DNA of 64,000 nucleotides, taken from contig NZ_JAPDPJ010000017.1 in the NCBI RefSeq assembly GCF_026013605.1, positions 1-64,000 on the forward strand, given 5' to 3'. Every line of letters begins with the position of its first letter. Positions within the stretch are counted from its first letter, which is position 1. The position numbers and the translations under genes are program-made. Of the stretch, positions 55,857 to 63,512 are shown one piece after another. The notes beneath the pieces are model-generated. The model searched no databases and was not told the DNA's origin. It saw only the letters and a list, made by a program, of their open reading frames with translations. Origin of the DNA: Plebeiibacterium sediminum. GTDB lineage: Bacteria; Bacteroidota; Bacteroidia; Bacteroidales; Marinilabiliaceae.

Positions 55857-57323
55857 TTGAATATGGATATAAGAATTTTGGCATTCTTAGGGGTGATATT
55901 TTTCGCATGTAAACCTCTGTCTGTTGATACAAAATCGAAAGAGGAACTTGTTTTTAATACTAAAAATAAGATGATAGATGTTTATTGCACTTCAAAAGAT
56001 GACAATAAACGACTAACCTTGGTGGGGAGTCATGGTTTTACAGATGCAGAACAACCATTGGAAAGCGAAATCAGTGTGTTTGTTAATCCACAAAAGCAGT
56101 TTCAAACTTTTTTAGGTATAGGAGGAGCAATCACAGATGCTTCTGCTGAGGTTTTTAGTAAGCTTCCCGAAAAGAAACAAAAGGAACTGTTGGATGCCTA
56201 TTATGGAGCGCAGGGTATTAACTATACGTTAATGAGAACAACAATTCACAGTAGTGATTTTAGTTCAGAAAGTTATACATATATTGAAGAAGGCGATAAG
56301 GAATTGAATTCATTTTCAATTGAGCATGATCAAACGTATCGATTGCCAATGATAAAGAGGGCTTTATCGCAGGCAGACTCAGCAATCAAAGTGTATGCTT
56401 CACCCTGGAGTCCACCAGCTTTTATGAAAGGCAGAAAAGATATGCTAAGAGGAGGGAAGCTTCAGCCTGAGTATTATCAATCCTGGGCATCTTACTATGC
56501 TAAATTTATTAAGACTTATGAGGCAGAAGGTATTCCTGTTTGGGGACTAACTGTTCAAAATGAACCAATGGCTGTTCAAACATGGGAGTCGTGTATTTAC
56601 ACAGCTGAGGAAGAGCGTGATTTTATTAAAAATTACTTGGGACCAACACTTCAAGCTGAAGGACTTCAAAGTAAAAAGCTTATTGTTTGGGATCATAATC
56701 GTGATTTAATATCACATCGTGCCAATACAATACTTGGAGATCCTGAAGCGGCAAAATATGTTTGGGGAGTTGGTTTTCACTGGTATGAAACCTGGGCAGG
56801 AGGAGATCCTTTATGGGATAACCTACGAAATGTAAAAGAGTCGTTTCCTGATAAACAATTATTGTTCACAGAAGGATGTAATGAAAAGTTTGATGCAAAT
56901 GAATATCAAAGATGGTCAAATGCTGAGCGCTATGGAAAATCAATGATTAACGATTTTAATTGTGGAACAGTAGGTTGGACGGATTGGAATATTTTGCTGG
57001 ATCAAAACGGAGGTCCAAACCATGTGGGTAACTTTTGTTTTGCACCCATTCATGGTGATACTAATACCGGGGAGTTAATTTATACTCCGGCATATTACTA
57101 CATCGGACATTTTTCAAAGTTTATCAGACCAGGAGCTCATAGAGTAAGTACAACAACAAGTTTTAGTGATATCATCAGTACATCTTTTTTAAATATTGAT
57201 GGAAAAATGGTTACTGTTGTTATGAATGAGTCAGAAAAAGAAATGGATTATAAATTAATAATAGAAGGAGTACACGCAAAACTAACTATTGCACCTCATT
57301 CTATTCAAACATTAGTTTACTAA
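55857..57323 (+). CDS. GH30 family glycoside hydrolase, second enzyme
   Basis: 488 residues. The signal ends at a lipobox FLGVIFFACKPLSVD; after Cys there is no acidic cluster, unlike its neighbour, so it may remain in the periplasm. The GH30 barrel shows IGGAITDASAEVFSKL (the family's G-G-x-x-T-D-A), acid/base Glu in LTVQNEPMAVQTWESC near residue 235 and nucleophile Glu in LLFTEGCNEKFDANEY near residue 340. It resembles glucosylceramidase-like GH30_1 members more than its neighbour, and in marine Bacteroidota such enzymes have been described as exo-beta-1,6-glucosidases. It starts 27 bases after the first GH30 and is divergent from it, not a recent duplicate. Confidence 0.9.
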   Translation: MNMDIRILAFLGVIFFACKPLSVDTKSKEELVFNTKNKMIDVYCTSKDDNKRLTLVGSHGFTDAEQPLESEISVFVNPQKQFQTFLGIGGAITDASAEVFSKLPEKKQKELLDAYYGAQGINYTLMRTTIHSSDFSSESYTYIEEGDKELNSFSIEHDQTYRLPMIKRALSQADSAIKVYASPWSPPAFMKGRKDMLRGGKLQPEYYQSWASYYAKFIKTYEAEGIPVWGLTVQNEPMAVQTWESCIYTAEEERDFIKNYLGPTLQAEGLQSKKLIVWDHNRDLISHRANTILGDPEAAKYVWGVGFHWYETWAGGDPLWDNLRNVKESFPDKQLLFTEGCNEKFDANEYQRWSNAERYGKSMINDFNCGTVGWTDWNILLDQNGGPNHVGNFCFAPIHGDTNTGELIYTPAYYYIGHFSKFIRPGAHRVSTTTSFSDIISTSFLNIDGKMVTVVMNESEKEMDYKLIIEGVHAKLTIAPHSIQTLVY

Positions 57324-57347
57324 TTAACTAAGCACGGGGCAATTTTT

Positions 57348-57400
57348 ATAACTGTCCGATTCTTTGTATTTGCTAAGAATCGGCAGTTATATTTTTTATT
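57348..57400 (+). terminator. Terminator of the polysaccharide utilisation locus
   Basis: ATAACTG-T-CCGATTCTT (57348-57364) and AAGAATCGGCAGTTAT (57375-57390) form a 16-base stem with one bulged T and a 10-base loop, followed by ATTTTTTATTTT. It also lies at the end of the convergent gene. Confidence 0.85.
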
Positions 57401-57737
57401 TTGAAAGAATTTCCTGAATACTTGATGCAGCCAAACGGACACATTCTTTGCAGGATAATTTTCTGTTTTTCTTCAGTTCTTTACATTCAATGCTTCCTCC
57501 AAAACGAATGAATTCAGAATTTATAAATTCAATATTAGAAGGTTCATCAATTAGTTGATGAGCAGCATATAAAGCGCCGCATATTCCATTTTTAGCTTTT
57601 CCTCTTCCTTTGTCTGATGCTGACTTTATTTGATCTTCACTGATATCATATTCTAATTGAAAAGTTTTAAAGATGGCCTGAGCACAGTTATACCCTTCTT
57701 TACCATGGTATAATTGTTCAGCTATATTTATTTTCAT
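57396..57737 (-). CDS. C_GCAxxG_C_C family protein
   Basis: 113 residues. The conserved cysteines are in GYNCAQAIFKTF near residue 18, GICGALYAAHQLID near residue 52 (the G-C-x-A-x-x-G-like core), and CKELKKNRKLSCKECVRLAA near the C-terminus. This is the pattern of the C_GCAxxG_C_C family, small proteins (sometimes selenoproteins) of probable redox or metal-handling function. No UGA Sec codon is seen. It starts 5 bases after the stop of the DEAD-box helicase gene, so it is co-transcribed with it. Confidence 0.9.
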   Translation of the reverse strand: MKINIAEQLYHGKEGYNCAQAIFKTFQLEYDISEDQIKSASDKGRGKAKNGICGALYAAHQLIDEPSNIEFINSEFIRFGGSIECKELKKNRKLSCKECVRLAASSIQEILSK

Positions 57738-57742
57738 AAATA

Positions 57743-58867
57743 TTAATTCTTCGATCTTCTGATTTGTTTAAAACTAATCTTTAGTGCTTTTTCAAAATGT
57801 CTGACCGATTTAATTTCCTTAGAAGTTATCAAAGCAAGTGAATAGCCTTTTTTCCCAGCTCTCGCTGTTCGTCCACTTCGGTGCGTATAATATTCGTCTT
57901 TATCCGGCAATTGGTAATGGATGACAAAAGACAAATCTTCAATGTCAATACCTCGTGCTGCTAAATCTGTTGCTACTAAAATTTGCATATTTCCTTTTTT
58001 AAAGGAACGCATAATCTTATCTCGTTCTATTTGTTTTAAATCACCCTGAATGGCGTCAGTTTTTATGTTCTTTGCATTAAGTTGTTTTGCCAATGTAGTG
58101 GCTGCAACTTTTGTTTTACAAAAAACAATACCTCTGTTACCTTTTTCAATTTTAAGTATTTGTAAAAGGATATTTAGTTTCTCCGCTTCTTCACAAATTA
58201 AAAACTGGTGGTCAATATTTTTGTTGACAATGCTTTTTTTACTAACCTCTATTCTTATTGCATTTTTTGAAAGGTGATTGTTTACAATTTTTCGGATTCC
58301 ATCAGGCATTGTGGCTGAAAAAAGCCATTTGTTATCAATCTTTTCAAGATGTTTTAATATTTGATCCAACTCTTTTTTAAATCCCATACTAAGCATCTCA
58401 TCTGCTTCATCAAGTATTACTGTTGAAACATCTTTTAAGTCAACCGCTTTACGTTGCAACAACTCAATTAAGCGTCCAGGAGTTGCAACAATAATATGTG
58501 TAGGCCTTCTTAAAGCATTTATTTGTTTTTCAATTTGAGCTCCACCAAAAATAGCTTCAGTAAAAATCTTGTCAGAATATTTAGTGAATTTAAAAAGCTG
58601 TTTAGCAATTTGTTGACCTAACTCACGAGTAGGACATAAAATTAAGCCCTGTACAACTTTTTTATTAGGATTAATACTGTGCAATAAAGGTAAGCCATAA
58701 GCTGCAGTTTTACCTGTACCTGTTTGTGCCTGAGCAACCAGGTCGGTATTACTTTGCAATAAGGCAGGAATAACCTGTTCTTGTATTTCAGTAGGTTCAA
58801 CAATATTCATTTCGTTTATTGCTTTACAGAACTTTTTGTCTACTCCTAATTTTTCAAACTGCTTCAC
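57743..58867 (-). CDS. DEAD-box RNA helicase
   Basis: About 374 residues from a GTG at 58867, giving VKQFEKLGVDKKFCKAINEM and the Q motif region EPTEIQEQVIPALLQSN. The frame extends to a TTG at 58894, but that codon lies within a TATTTTTG promoter element (58899-58892), so the shorter start is preferred. Helicase motifs are AQAQTGTGKTAAYGLPLLHS (I), VILDEADEMLSMGF (II, DEAD), LFSATMP (III), RGIDIEDLSFVIHY (V) and YYTHRSGRTARAGK (VI). It unwinds RNA in ribosome assembly, decay or cold adaptation. A long C-terminal extension is absent. Confidence 0.93.
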   Translation of the reverse strand: MKQFEKLGVDKKFCKAINEMNIVEPTEIQEQVIPALLQSNTDLVAQAQTGTGKTAAYGLPLLHSINPNKKVVQGLILCPTRELGQQIAKQLFKFTKYSDKIFTEAIFGGAQIEKQINALRRPTHIIVATPGRLIELLQRKAVDLKDVSTVILDEADEMLSMGFKKELDQILKHLEKIDNKWLFSATMPDGIRKIVNNHLSKNAIRIEVSKKSIVNKNIDHQFLICEEAEKLNILLQILKIEKGNRGIVFCKTKVAATTLAKQLNAKNIKTDAIQGDLKQIERDKIMRSFKKGNMQILVATDLAARGIDIEDLSFVIHYQLPDKDEYYTHRSGRTARAGKKGYSLALITSKEIKSVRHFEKALKISFKQIRRSKN

Positions 58868-58891
58868 GATCTCGTATTTATAAATTTGGTG

Positions 58892-58899
58892 CAAAAATA
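58892..58899 (-). promoter_or_regulatory. Probable -7 element of the helicase promoter
   Basis: On the minus strand the bases read TATTTTTG, matching TAnnTTTG, about 25 bases before the chosen GTG start at 58867. The TTTG at the usual distance is not clear. Confidence 0.4.
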
Positions 58900-59027
58900 C
58901 CTTTTTTAATGTTGTGTGCTAATTTTTACGTAGTTAATGATTATATAAAATGACTTTAAATGGTAAATATTTTTTAAAAAGAAAAGAGTTACCGATACAG
59001 ATTATGTTATAATACTGAACTCTATAT

Positions 59028-59144
59028 AAAAAGAAAGCCTGTCTGAGAGTAGACAGGCATGCGGAAACATTCTAAAAAAACTAACCTAAACCTCACACAC
59101 ATTTTGAATGTTCCTATTATTGGGGACCAGGAGAGCGTTTTTAT
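59028..59144 (-). ncRNA. Candidate structured small RNA
   Basis: On the minus strand the stretch can fold into two hairpins. The first pairs GGAACATTC (59114-59106) with GAATGTTTCC (59072-59063, one bulge) around a 33-base loop containing GTGTGAGGTTTAGG. The second is a perfect 8-base stem, GCCTGTCT (59058-59051) with AGACAGGC (59044-59037), followed by TTTCTTTTT, an intrinsic terminator. Upstream are TTGACA (59180-59175) and TAATTT (59157-59152), 17 bases apart, a plausible promoter. There is no coding frame. I cannot assign it to a named RNA family. Confidence 0.5.
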
Positions 59145-59352
59145 TAATGACAAATTACGACCGTTTTATCACCTTGTCAATGGTTTTTTGCCTTCTTATT
59201 ATTGTTTTATCATTTTTTAACATTTGAGCGAGCGATGATTAATTTGTGATTAATCATATTCATACACTGATGCTTATCATTTAGATTTATTTATAGTTAC
59301 AATATCTTGTGTTGAAAGTTCCAAAGTTTAGAATTCAATAAAAAACTGTGCT

Positions 59353-61044
59353 ATGCAACAATTAATAGAGTGTGTTCCTAATTTTAGTGAAGGACGCAAT
59401 ATGAATATAATCAATCAAATAACTGCCGAAATTGAAAAAATAGATGGTGTTAGCTTGATAGATGTAGATCCGGGTAAAGCAACAAACAGAACTGTTGTAA
59501 CTATGGTGGGTACTCCGGATGAAGTTTTTGAAGCTGCTTTTCAAGCTGTAAAAAAGGCAAAAGAATTAATTGATATGCGTGGGCATAAAGGAGCACATCC
59601 CAGATTTGGTGCAACTGATGTTTGTCCCTTGGTTCCTGTGTCAAATATATCAATGGAAGAAGTTGTTGTTTATGCACATAAGTTAGCAGAACGGATCGGA
59701 CGAGAGTTAAATATTCCGATCTATTGTTATGAGTTTGCAGCAAAAACAGCAGCTCGAAAAAATTTGGCAGTTTGCAGACAAGGTGAATATGAGGCATTGC
59801 CAGATCGTATCACAACAAGTGAATGGAAACCTGATTTTGGACCTGCAATTTGGAATGAAGAAGTTCAAAAAAGTGGAGTGACAGCAGTTGGGGCAAGAAA
59901 TTTTTTGATAGCATATAATGTTAACTTAAATACAACAAGTACCAGAAGAGCTAACACAGTAGCTTTTGATATCAGAGAAAGAGGCCGGGTTAAAAGAGAA
60001 GGAGATCCGCTAACAGGTAAAATTGTTATGGATGAAAAAGGAAATCCGGTTAACGAACCTGGATTGTTGAAGTCCGTTAAAGGAATTGGTTGGTATATTG
60101 AAGAATATGGCATTGCTCAGTTGTCACTAAACTTAACGGATATTTCAGTTACAAGTATGCATAAGGCCTTTGATGTAGCCTGCGAAAGAGCAACTCATCA
60201 TGGTTTAAGGGTAACAGGTTCTGAATTGGTCGGTGTGGTGCCTTTGAAATCAATGCTTGATGCAGGTAAATATTTTCTGAAAAAACAAAACAGATCAACG
60301 GGTATTTCAGATAAGGAGATTATTAAAATTGCAGTAAAATCCCTGGGATTGGATGAGTTATATCCATTTGATCCGGATAAAAAAATCATTGAATATATTC
60401 TTGAAAAAGAATTTTCAAAAGGAAAGAAAAAGCTGATTGATTTATCATTGACAGATTTTGTTTTTGAAACGGCCAGTGAATCTCCCGCTCCGGGTGGAGG
60501 CTCTGTTTCTGCATATTTAGGAGCTATAGGAGCTGCTTTGGGAACAATGGTTGCTAATTTATCTTCGCATAAACGTGGATGGGATCACAGAGCAGGGGAG
60601 TTTTCTGATTGGGCCGAAAAAGGGAAGTGTTTCCATGATGAATTACTCAAAATGGTAGATAAGGATACCGAGGCATTTAATCAGATTATGGAAGCTTTTC
60701 AACTACCGAAAGGAACTGAGGAAGAGATAAATAATAGAAAAGTAGCTATTGAGGAAGCCACTAAAAATGCAATTTTAATCCCATTCAATACCATGAAGTT
60801 GTGCTATGAATCAATGGAAGTCATGCAAAAAATGGTAGAAATTGGAAATCCAAACTCGATAACTGATGCAGGTGTTGGAGCTATTAGTGCCAGAGGTGGT
60901 GTTTTAGGTGCCTGGCTGAATGTAAAAATAAATGCAAAGGATCTTCAGGATAAAGCCTTTGTTGCAGATATTTTATCAAAAGGTCAGGAAATTGTGGATA
61001 AAACACTGGAGTTAGAACAAAACATCCTAAATAAAATGCCTTAA
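59353..61044 (+). CDS. ftcD: Glutamate formimidoyltransferase / formimidotetrahydrofolate cyclodeaminase
   Basis: 563 residues joining two enzymes. The N-terminal part (about residues 1-300) is formiminotransferase, with LIECVPNFSEGRNMNIINQI at the start and DMRGHKGAHPRFGATDVCPL near residue 75 containing the likely catalytic His. The C-terminal part (about 355-560) is cyclodeaminase, with ESPAPGGGSVSAYLGAIGAA and DAGVGAISARGGVLGAWLNV. Together they use formiminoglutamate from histidine breakdown to charge tetrahydrofolate, releasing ammonia. No hut genes are adjacent in the window. Length matches the fused bacterial and animal forms. A terminator follows at 61073. Confidence 0.96.
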   Translation: MQQLIECVPNFSEGRNMNIINQITAEIEKIDGVSLIDVDPGKATNRTVVTMVGTPDEVFEAAFQAVKKAKELIDMRGHKGAHPRFGATDVCPLVPVSNISMEEVVVYAHKLAERIGRELNIPIYCYEFAAKTAARKNLAVCRQGEYEALPDRITTSEWKPDFGPAIWNEEVQKSGVTAVGARNFLIAYNVNLNTTSTRRANTVAFDIRERGRVKREGDPLTGKIVMDEKGNPVNEPGLLKSVKGIGWYIEEYGIAQLSLNLTDISVTSMHKAFDVACERATHHGLRVTGSELVGVVPLKSMLDAGKYFLKKQNRSTGISDKEIIKIAVKSLGLDELYPFDPDKKIIEYILEKEFSKGKKKLIDLSLTDFVFETASESPAPGGGSVSAYLGAIGAALGTMVANLSSHKRGWDHRAGEFSDWAEKGKCFHDELLKMVDKDTEAFNQIMEAFQLPKGTEEEINNRKVAIEEATKNAILIPFNTMKLCYESMEVMQKMVEIGNPNSITDAGVGAISARGGVLGAWLNVKINAKDLQDKAFVADILSKGQEIVDKTLELEQNILNKMP

Positions 61045-61072
61045 TGGTTTAAAAATTCATATATTTAACCAG

Positions 61073-61104
61073 AAGCATGAAAAGTTCATTTTCATGCTTT
61101 TTTA
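61073..61104 (+). terminator. Terminator of ftcD
   Basis: AAGCATGAAAA (61073-61083) and TTTTCATGCTT (61089-61099) form a perfect 11-base stem with a 5-base loop, followed by TTTTTATTATTT. Confidence 0.88.
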
Positions 61105-61154
61105 TTATTTCGAGATTTGTTTTTGACTAATCATAAAAAGTAGAATTCCAAAGA

Positions 61155-61568
61155 ATGAAAGTATTAGTATTTTACATTAATAGTTTTGCTTATGAACCAC
61201 AGGTAAAAAATGTGGAAACAGCTCCGGATCCGGGATTAGGACAGGAAATTAACAATGCGATACTGGCTTTTATTCAGGTGGAAGAAGAGGATGAAGAAAG
61301 AGATTTGAAGAGCAGAGAAAAAAAACTTGTTAACCATTTAAAATGGACCGCAAGAAAGAATAATACCAAACGAATAATATTACACTCCTTTGCACATTTA
61401 TCTGAATCAAAAGCTTCATTTGATTTTACTGTTGATCTATTTAATGCCAGTCAATCCAGGTTAGAGAATGCTGAATATGAAGTTTTTCAAACACCGTTTG
61501 GTTACTTTTTGGATTTAAAGATAGATGCCCCTGGTGCTTCATTAGCAAGAATTTGGGCTAGTTTATAA
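61155..61568 (+). CDS. Free-standing threonyl-tRNA synthetase editing-domain protein
   Basis: 137 residues that correspond to the editing domain found at the N-terminus of archaeal threonyl-tRNA synthetases (PF08915-type). The start MKVLVFYINSFAYEP resembles the archaeal MKVLLIHSDYFEY-type opening. The active-site-like block RIILHSFAHLSESKASFDFT near residue 75 and QTPFGYFLDLKIDAPGASLA near the C-terminus fit the same domain. In archaea it removes serine wrongly loaded on tRNA-Thr. Bacterial synthetases use a different editing domain, so a free-standing copy in a bacterium is notable. A synthetase domain is not attached or near. Role (trans-editing, or another D-aminoacyl-type hydrolysis) is inferred. 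Confidence 0.75.
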   Translation: MKVLVFYINSFAYEPQVKNVETAPDPGLGQEINNAILAFIQVEEEDEERDLKSREKKLVNHLKWTARKNNTKRIILHSFAHLSESKASFDFTVDLFNASQSRLENAEYEVFQTPFGYFLDLKIDAPGASLARIWASL

Positions 61569-61573
61569 TAATG

Positions 61574-61606
61574 ATTGTCTGACTTTAAGAATAAGCATTA
61601 TATTTG
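61574..61606 (+). promoter_or_regulatory. Possible promoter of the hybrid histidine kinase gene
   Basis: ATTG at 61574-61577 and TATATTTG at 61599-61606 are 21 bases apart, within the range of Bacteroidota promoters (the upstream element is imperfect). Only about 20 bases separate it from the ATG at 61626. Confidence 0.45.
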
Positions 61607-61625
61607 TTAAGATTTTGTTTTAAGT

Positions 61626-63512
61626 ATGAGAAAACTTTGGTTAATATGTTTATTGTGTTTTGTGGTTTCGGGCATTAATGCTGAATCTTTGGATACTGTA
61701 AAAATACAGCTAAAGTGGTCTCATCAGTTTCAATTTGCAGGATTCTACGCTGCACAGGAATTAGGCTATTATAAGGAAGTTGGTTTATATCCAAAATTTA
61801 TAGAAGGGAAAGATAAAGACGACTTTATAAGTATTGTAGAGGCGGGTGAAGCTGATTTTGGAGTTGATTCCCCCAGATTATTAGTAGCACGAAATGAAGG
61901 TCATAAAGTTGTGGTTTTGGCAACCGTATTCCAACATTCACCAGAAACATTTATTACGCTTCCCAAATATAAAATTAATACCATTGACGATTTTAAGGGG
62001 CGTAAAATCAGGATATCATCAGGAAGTTTAACTTCAACAAAAGCTTTGTTGATAAAAATGAACTTTGAAAATGAAGTACAGAAAGTTGCTTATGGTGATC
62101 GTTTGGAGGGATTGATTAATGGTAAATATGAAGTAATTGATGGTTATGTAACAGATATTCCATTTATATTAAGTCAGATGGGGCAGTTGCCTGTAATTAT
62201 AAATCCATATACCTATGGCGTGGATTTTTATGGCGACTGTATTTATACTTCCGAAAAACAAATAGAGCAAGATCCGGAGAAAGTTCAGGATTTTGTAGAT
62301 GCTACCTTAAAGGGATGGACCTATGCAATGAACCATAAGGATGAAATTGTAAGGTTGATACAAAAAAAATACAATTCAGAACTTTCTTATGATGTATTAA
62401 TGTATGAAGCGATGAAAATGGAAGAATTAATTCTTCCAAAATTTGTGGAGATAGGTCATACAAATAAAGAAAGATGGAAACATATTGCAGATTCATATGT
62501 AAGTCTGGGAATGTTAGATCCCAATTATAGTTTGGATGGTTTTTTATTTGAAGATTATAAAGAACGTAAGTTAGATGGATTATATCTGGTATTAAAAATT
62601 CTTGTTGCAGTACTGATTTTGGTTTCCCTCATAACAGCTTACTTTTCATTTTTCAACAGAAAGTTAAAGCAGGAAGTGAGGAAAAGAACAAAAGAACTGA
62701 GTGAGGCAAATGAAAATTTAAAAGAAAAAAATACAATTTTACAACAGCATAATCGTCAGATCGAGCTCATTAATGAACAGCTATCAGTTGCAAAAATAAA
62801 GGCTGAGGAAAGTGATAAACTCAAAACAGCATTTATTTCTAATATGTCTCATGAGATTCGAACCCCAATGAATGGCATTATTGGATTTGTTGATATTTTA
62901 AGATATCAGGACTTAACGAATGGAGATGCAGAAAACTATCTGAATTTAATTGAAGATAACTCAAATCAGTTGCTTCACATTATTTCAGACCTGATAGATA
63001 TTTCACAAATTCAGATCGGACAACTGAAAATTGAAAAATCAAAAGTTTCAATAGAAGAACTGTTTAAAAATCTGTATCAGGTTTTCGAAATTAGAATTAA
63101 GTCTATAAAAAAGAATAGTATAGGTTTTTCATACTCCGTTGGTGAAGGAGTAGATGAGTATATTTATACCGACTATAATAGAATTCGTCAGGTATTGGGT
63201 AATTTGATTGAAAATGCCATTAAGTTTACCAATGTTGGAGAAGTGAAATTTAAGGTGGAATTAAGTGAGGATGGAAAGTTTTATAATTTTTGTGTTTCAG
63301 ATACAGGAAAAGGAATTCCAAAGGATCGTGTGAATCTGGTCTTTCAGCGATTCTTTAAAGATGAGGAACAATATAGCCTGGATATGGGAGGTACAGGATT
63401 GGGCCTGTCTATTGCTAAAAATATAGTAGAGCTTTTAGGAGGAAAAATATGGCTCGAAAGCCAACAGGGCAAAGGCTCCTGTTTTTATTTTTCTCATCCG
63501 GTATCGTTATAA
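61626..63512 (+). CDS. Sensor histidine kinase with NMT1/THI5-like periplasmic domain
   Basis: 628 residues. A signal peptide is followed by an NMT1/THI5-type substrate-binding domain at about residues 22-300 (VKIQLKWSHQFQFAGFYAAQ; LGYYKEVGLYPKFIEG; YEVIDGYVTDIPFILSQMGQ). A membrane helix lies near residue 325 (LVLKILVAVLILVSLITAYF), then a coiled coil. A HisKA domain carries FISNMSHEIRTPMNGIIGFV near residue 405, and a HATPase domain carries LIENAIKFTNVGE, DTGKGIPKD and GTGLGLSIAKNI. Related binding domains serve ABC import of thiamine-pyrimidine or aromatic compounds; here it is fused as a receptor. No response regulator is adjacent. Confidence 0.9.
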   Translation: MRKLWLICLLCFVVSGINAESLDTVKIQLKWSHQFQFAGFYAAQELGYYKEVGLYPKFIEGKDKDDFISIVEAGEADFGVDSPRLLVARNEGHKVVVLATVFQHSPETFITLPKYKINTIDDFKGRKIRISSGSLTSTKALLIKMNFENEVQKVAYGDRLEGLINGKYEVIDGYVTDIPFILSQMGQLPVIINPYTYGVDFYGDCIYTSEKQIEQDPEKVQDFVDATLKGWTYAMNHKDEIVRLIQKKYNSELSYDVLMYEAMKMEELILPKFVEIGHTNKERWKHIADSYVSLGMLDPNYSLDGFLFEDYKERKLDGLYLVLKILVAVLILVSLITAYFSFFNRKLKQEVRKRTKELSEANENLKEKNTILQQHNRQIELINEQLSVAKIKAEESDKLKTAFISNMSHEIRTPMNGIIGFVDILRYQDLTNGDAENYLNLIEDNSNQLLHIISDLIDISQIQIGQLKIEKSKVSIEELFKNLYQVFEIRIKSIKKNSIGFSYSVGEGVDEYIYTDYNRIRQVLGNLIENAIKFTNVGEVKFKVELSEDGKFYNFCVSDTGKGIPKDRVNLVFQRFFKDEEQYSLDMGGTGLGLSIAKNIVELLGGKIWLESQQGKGSCFYFSHPVSL

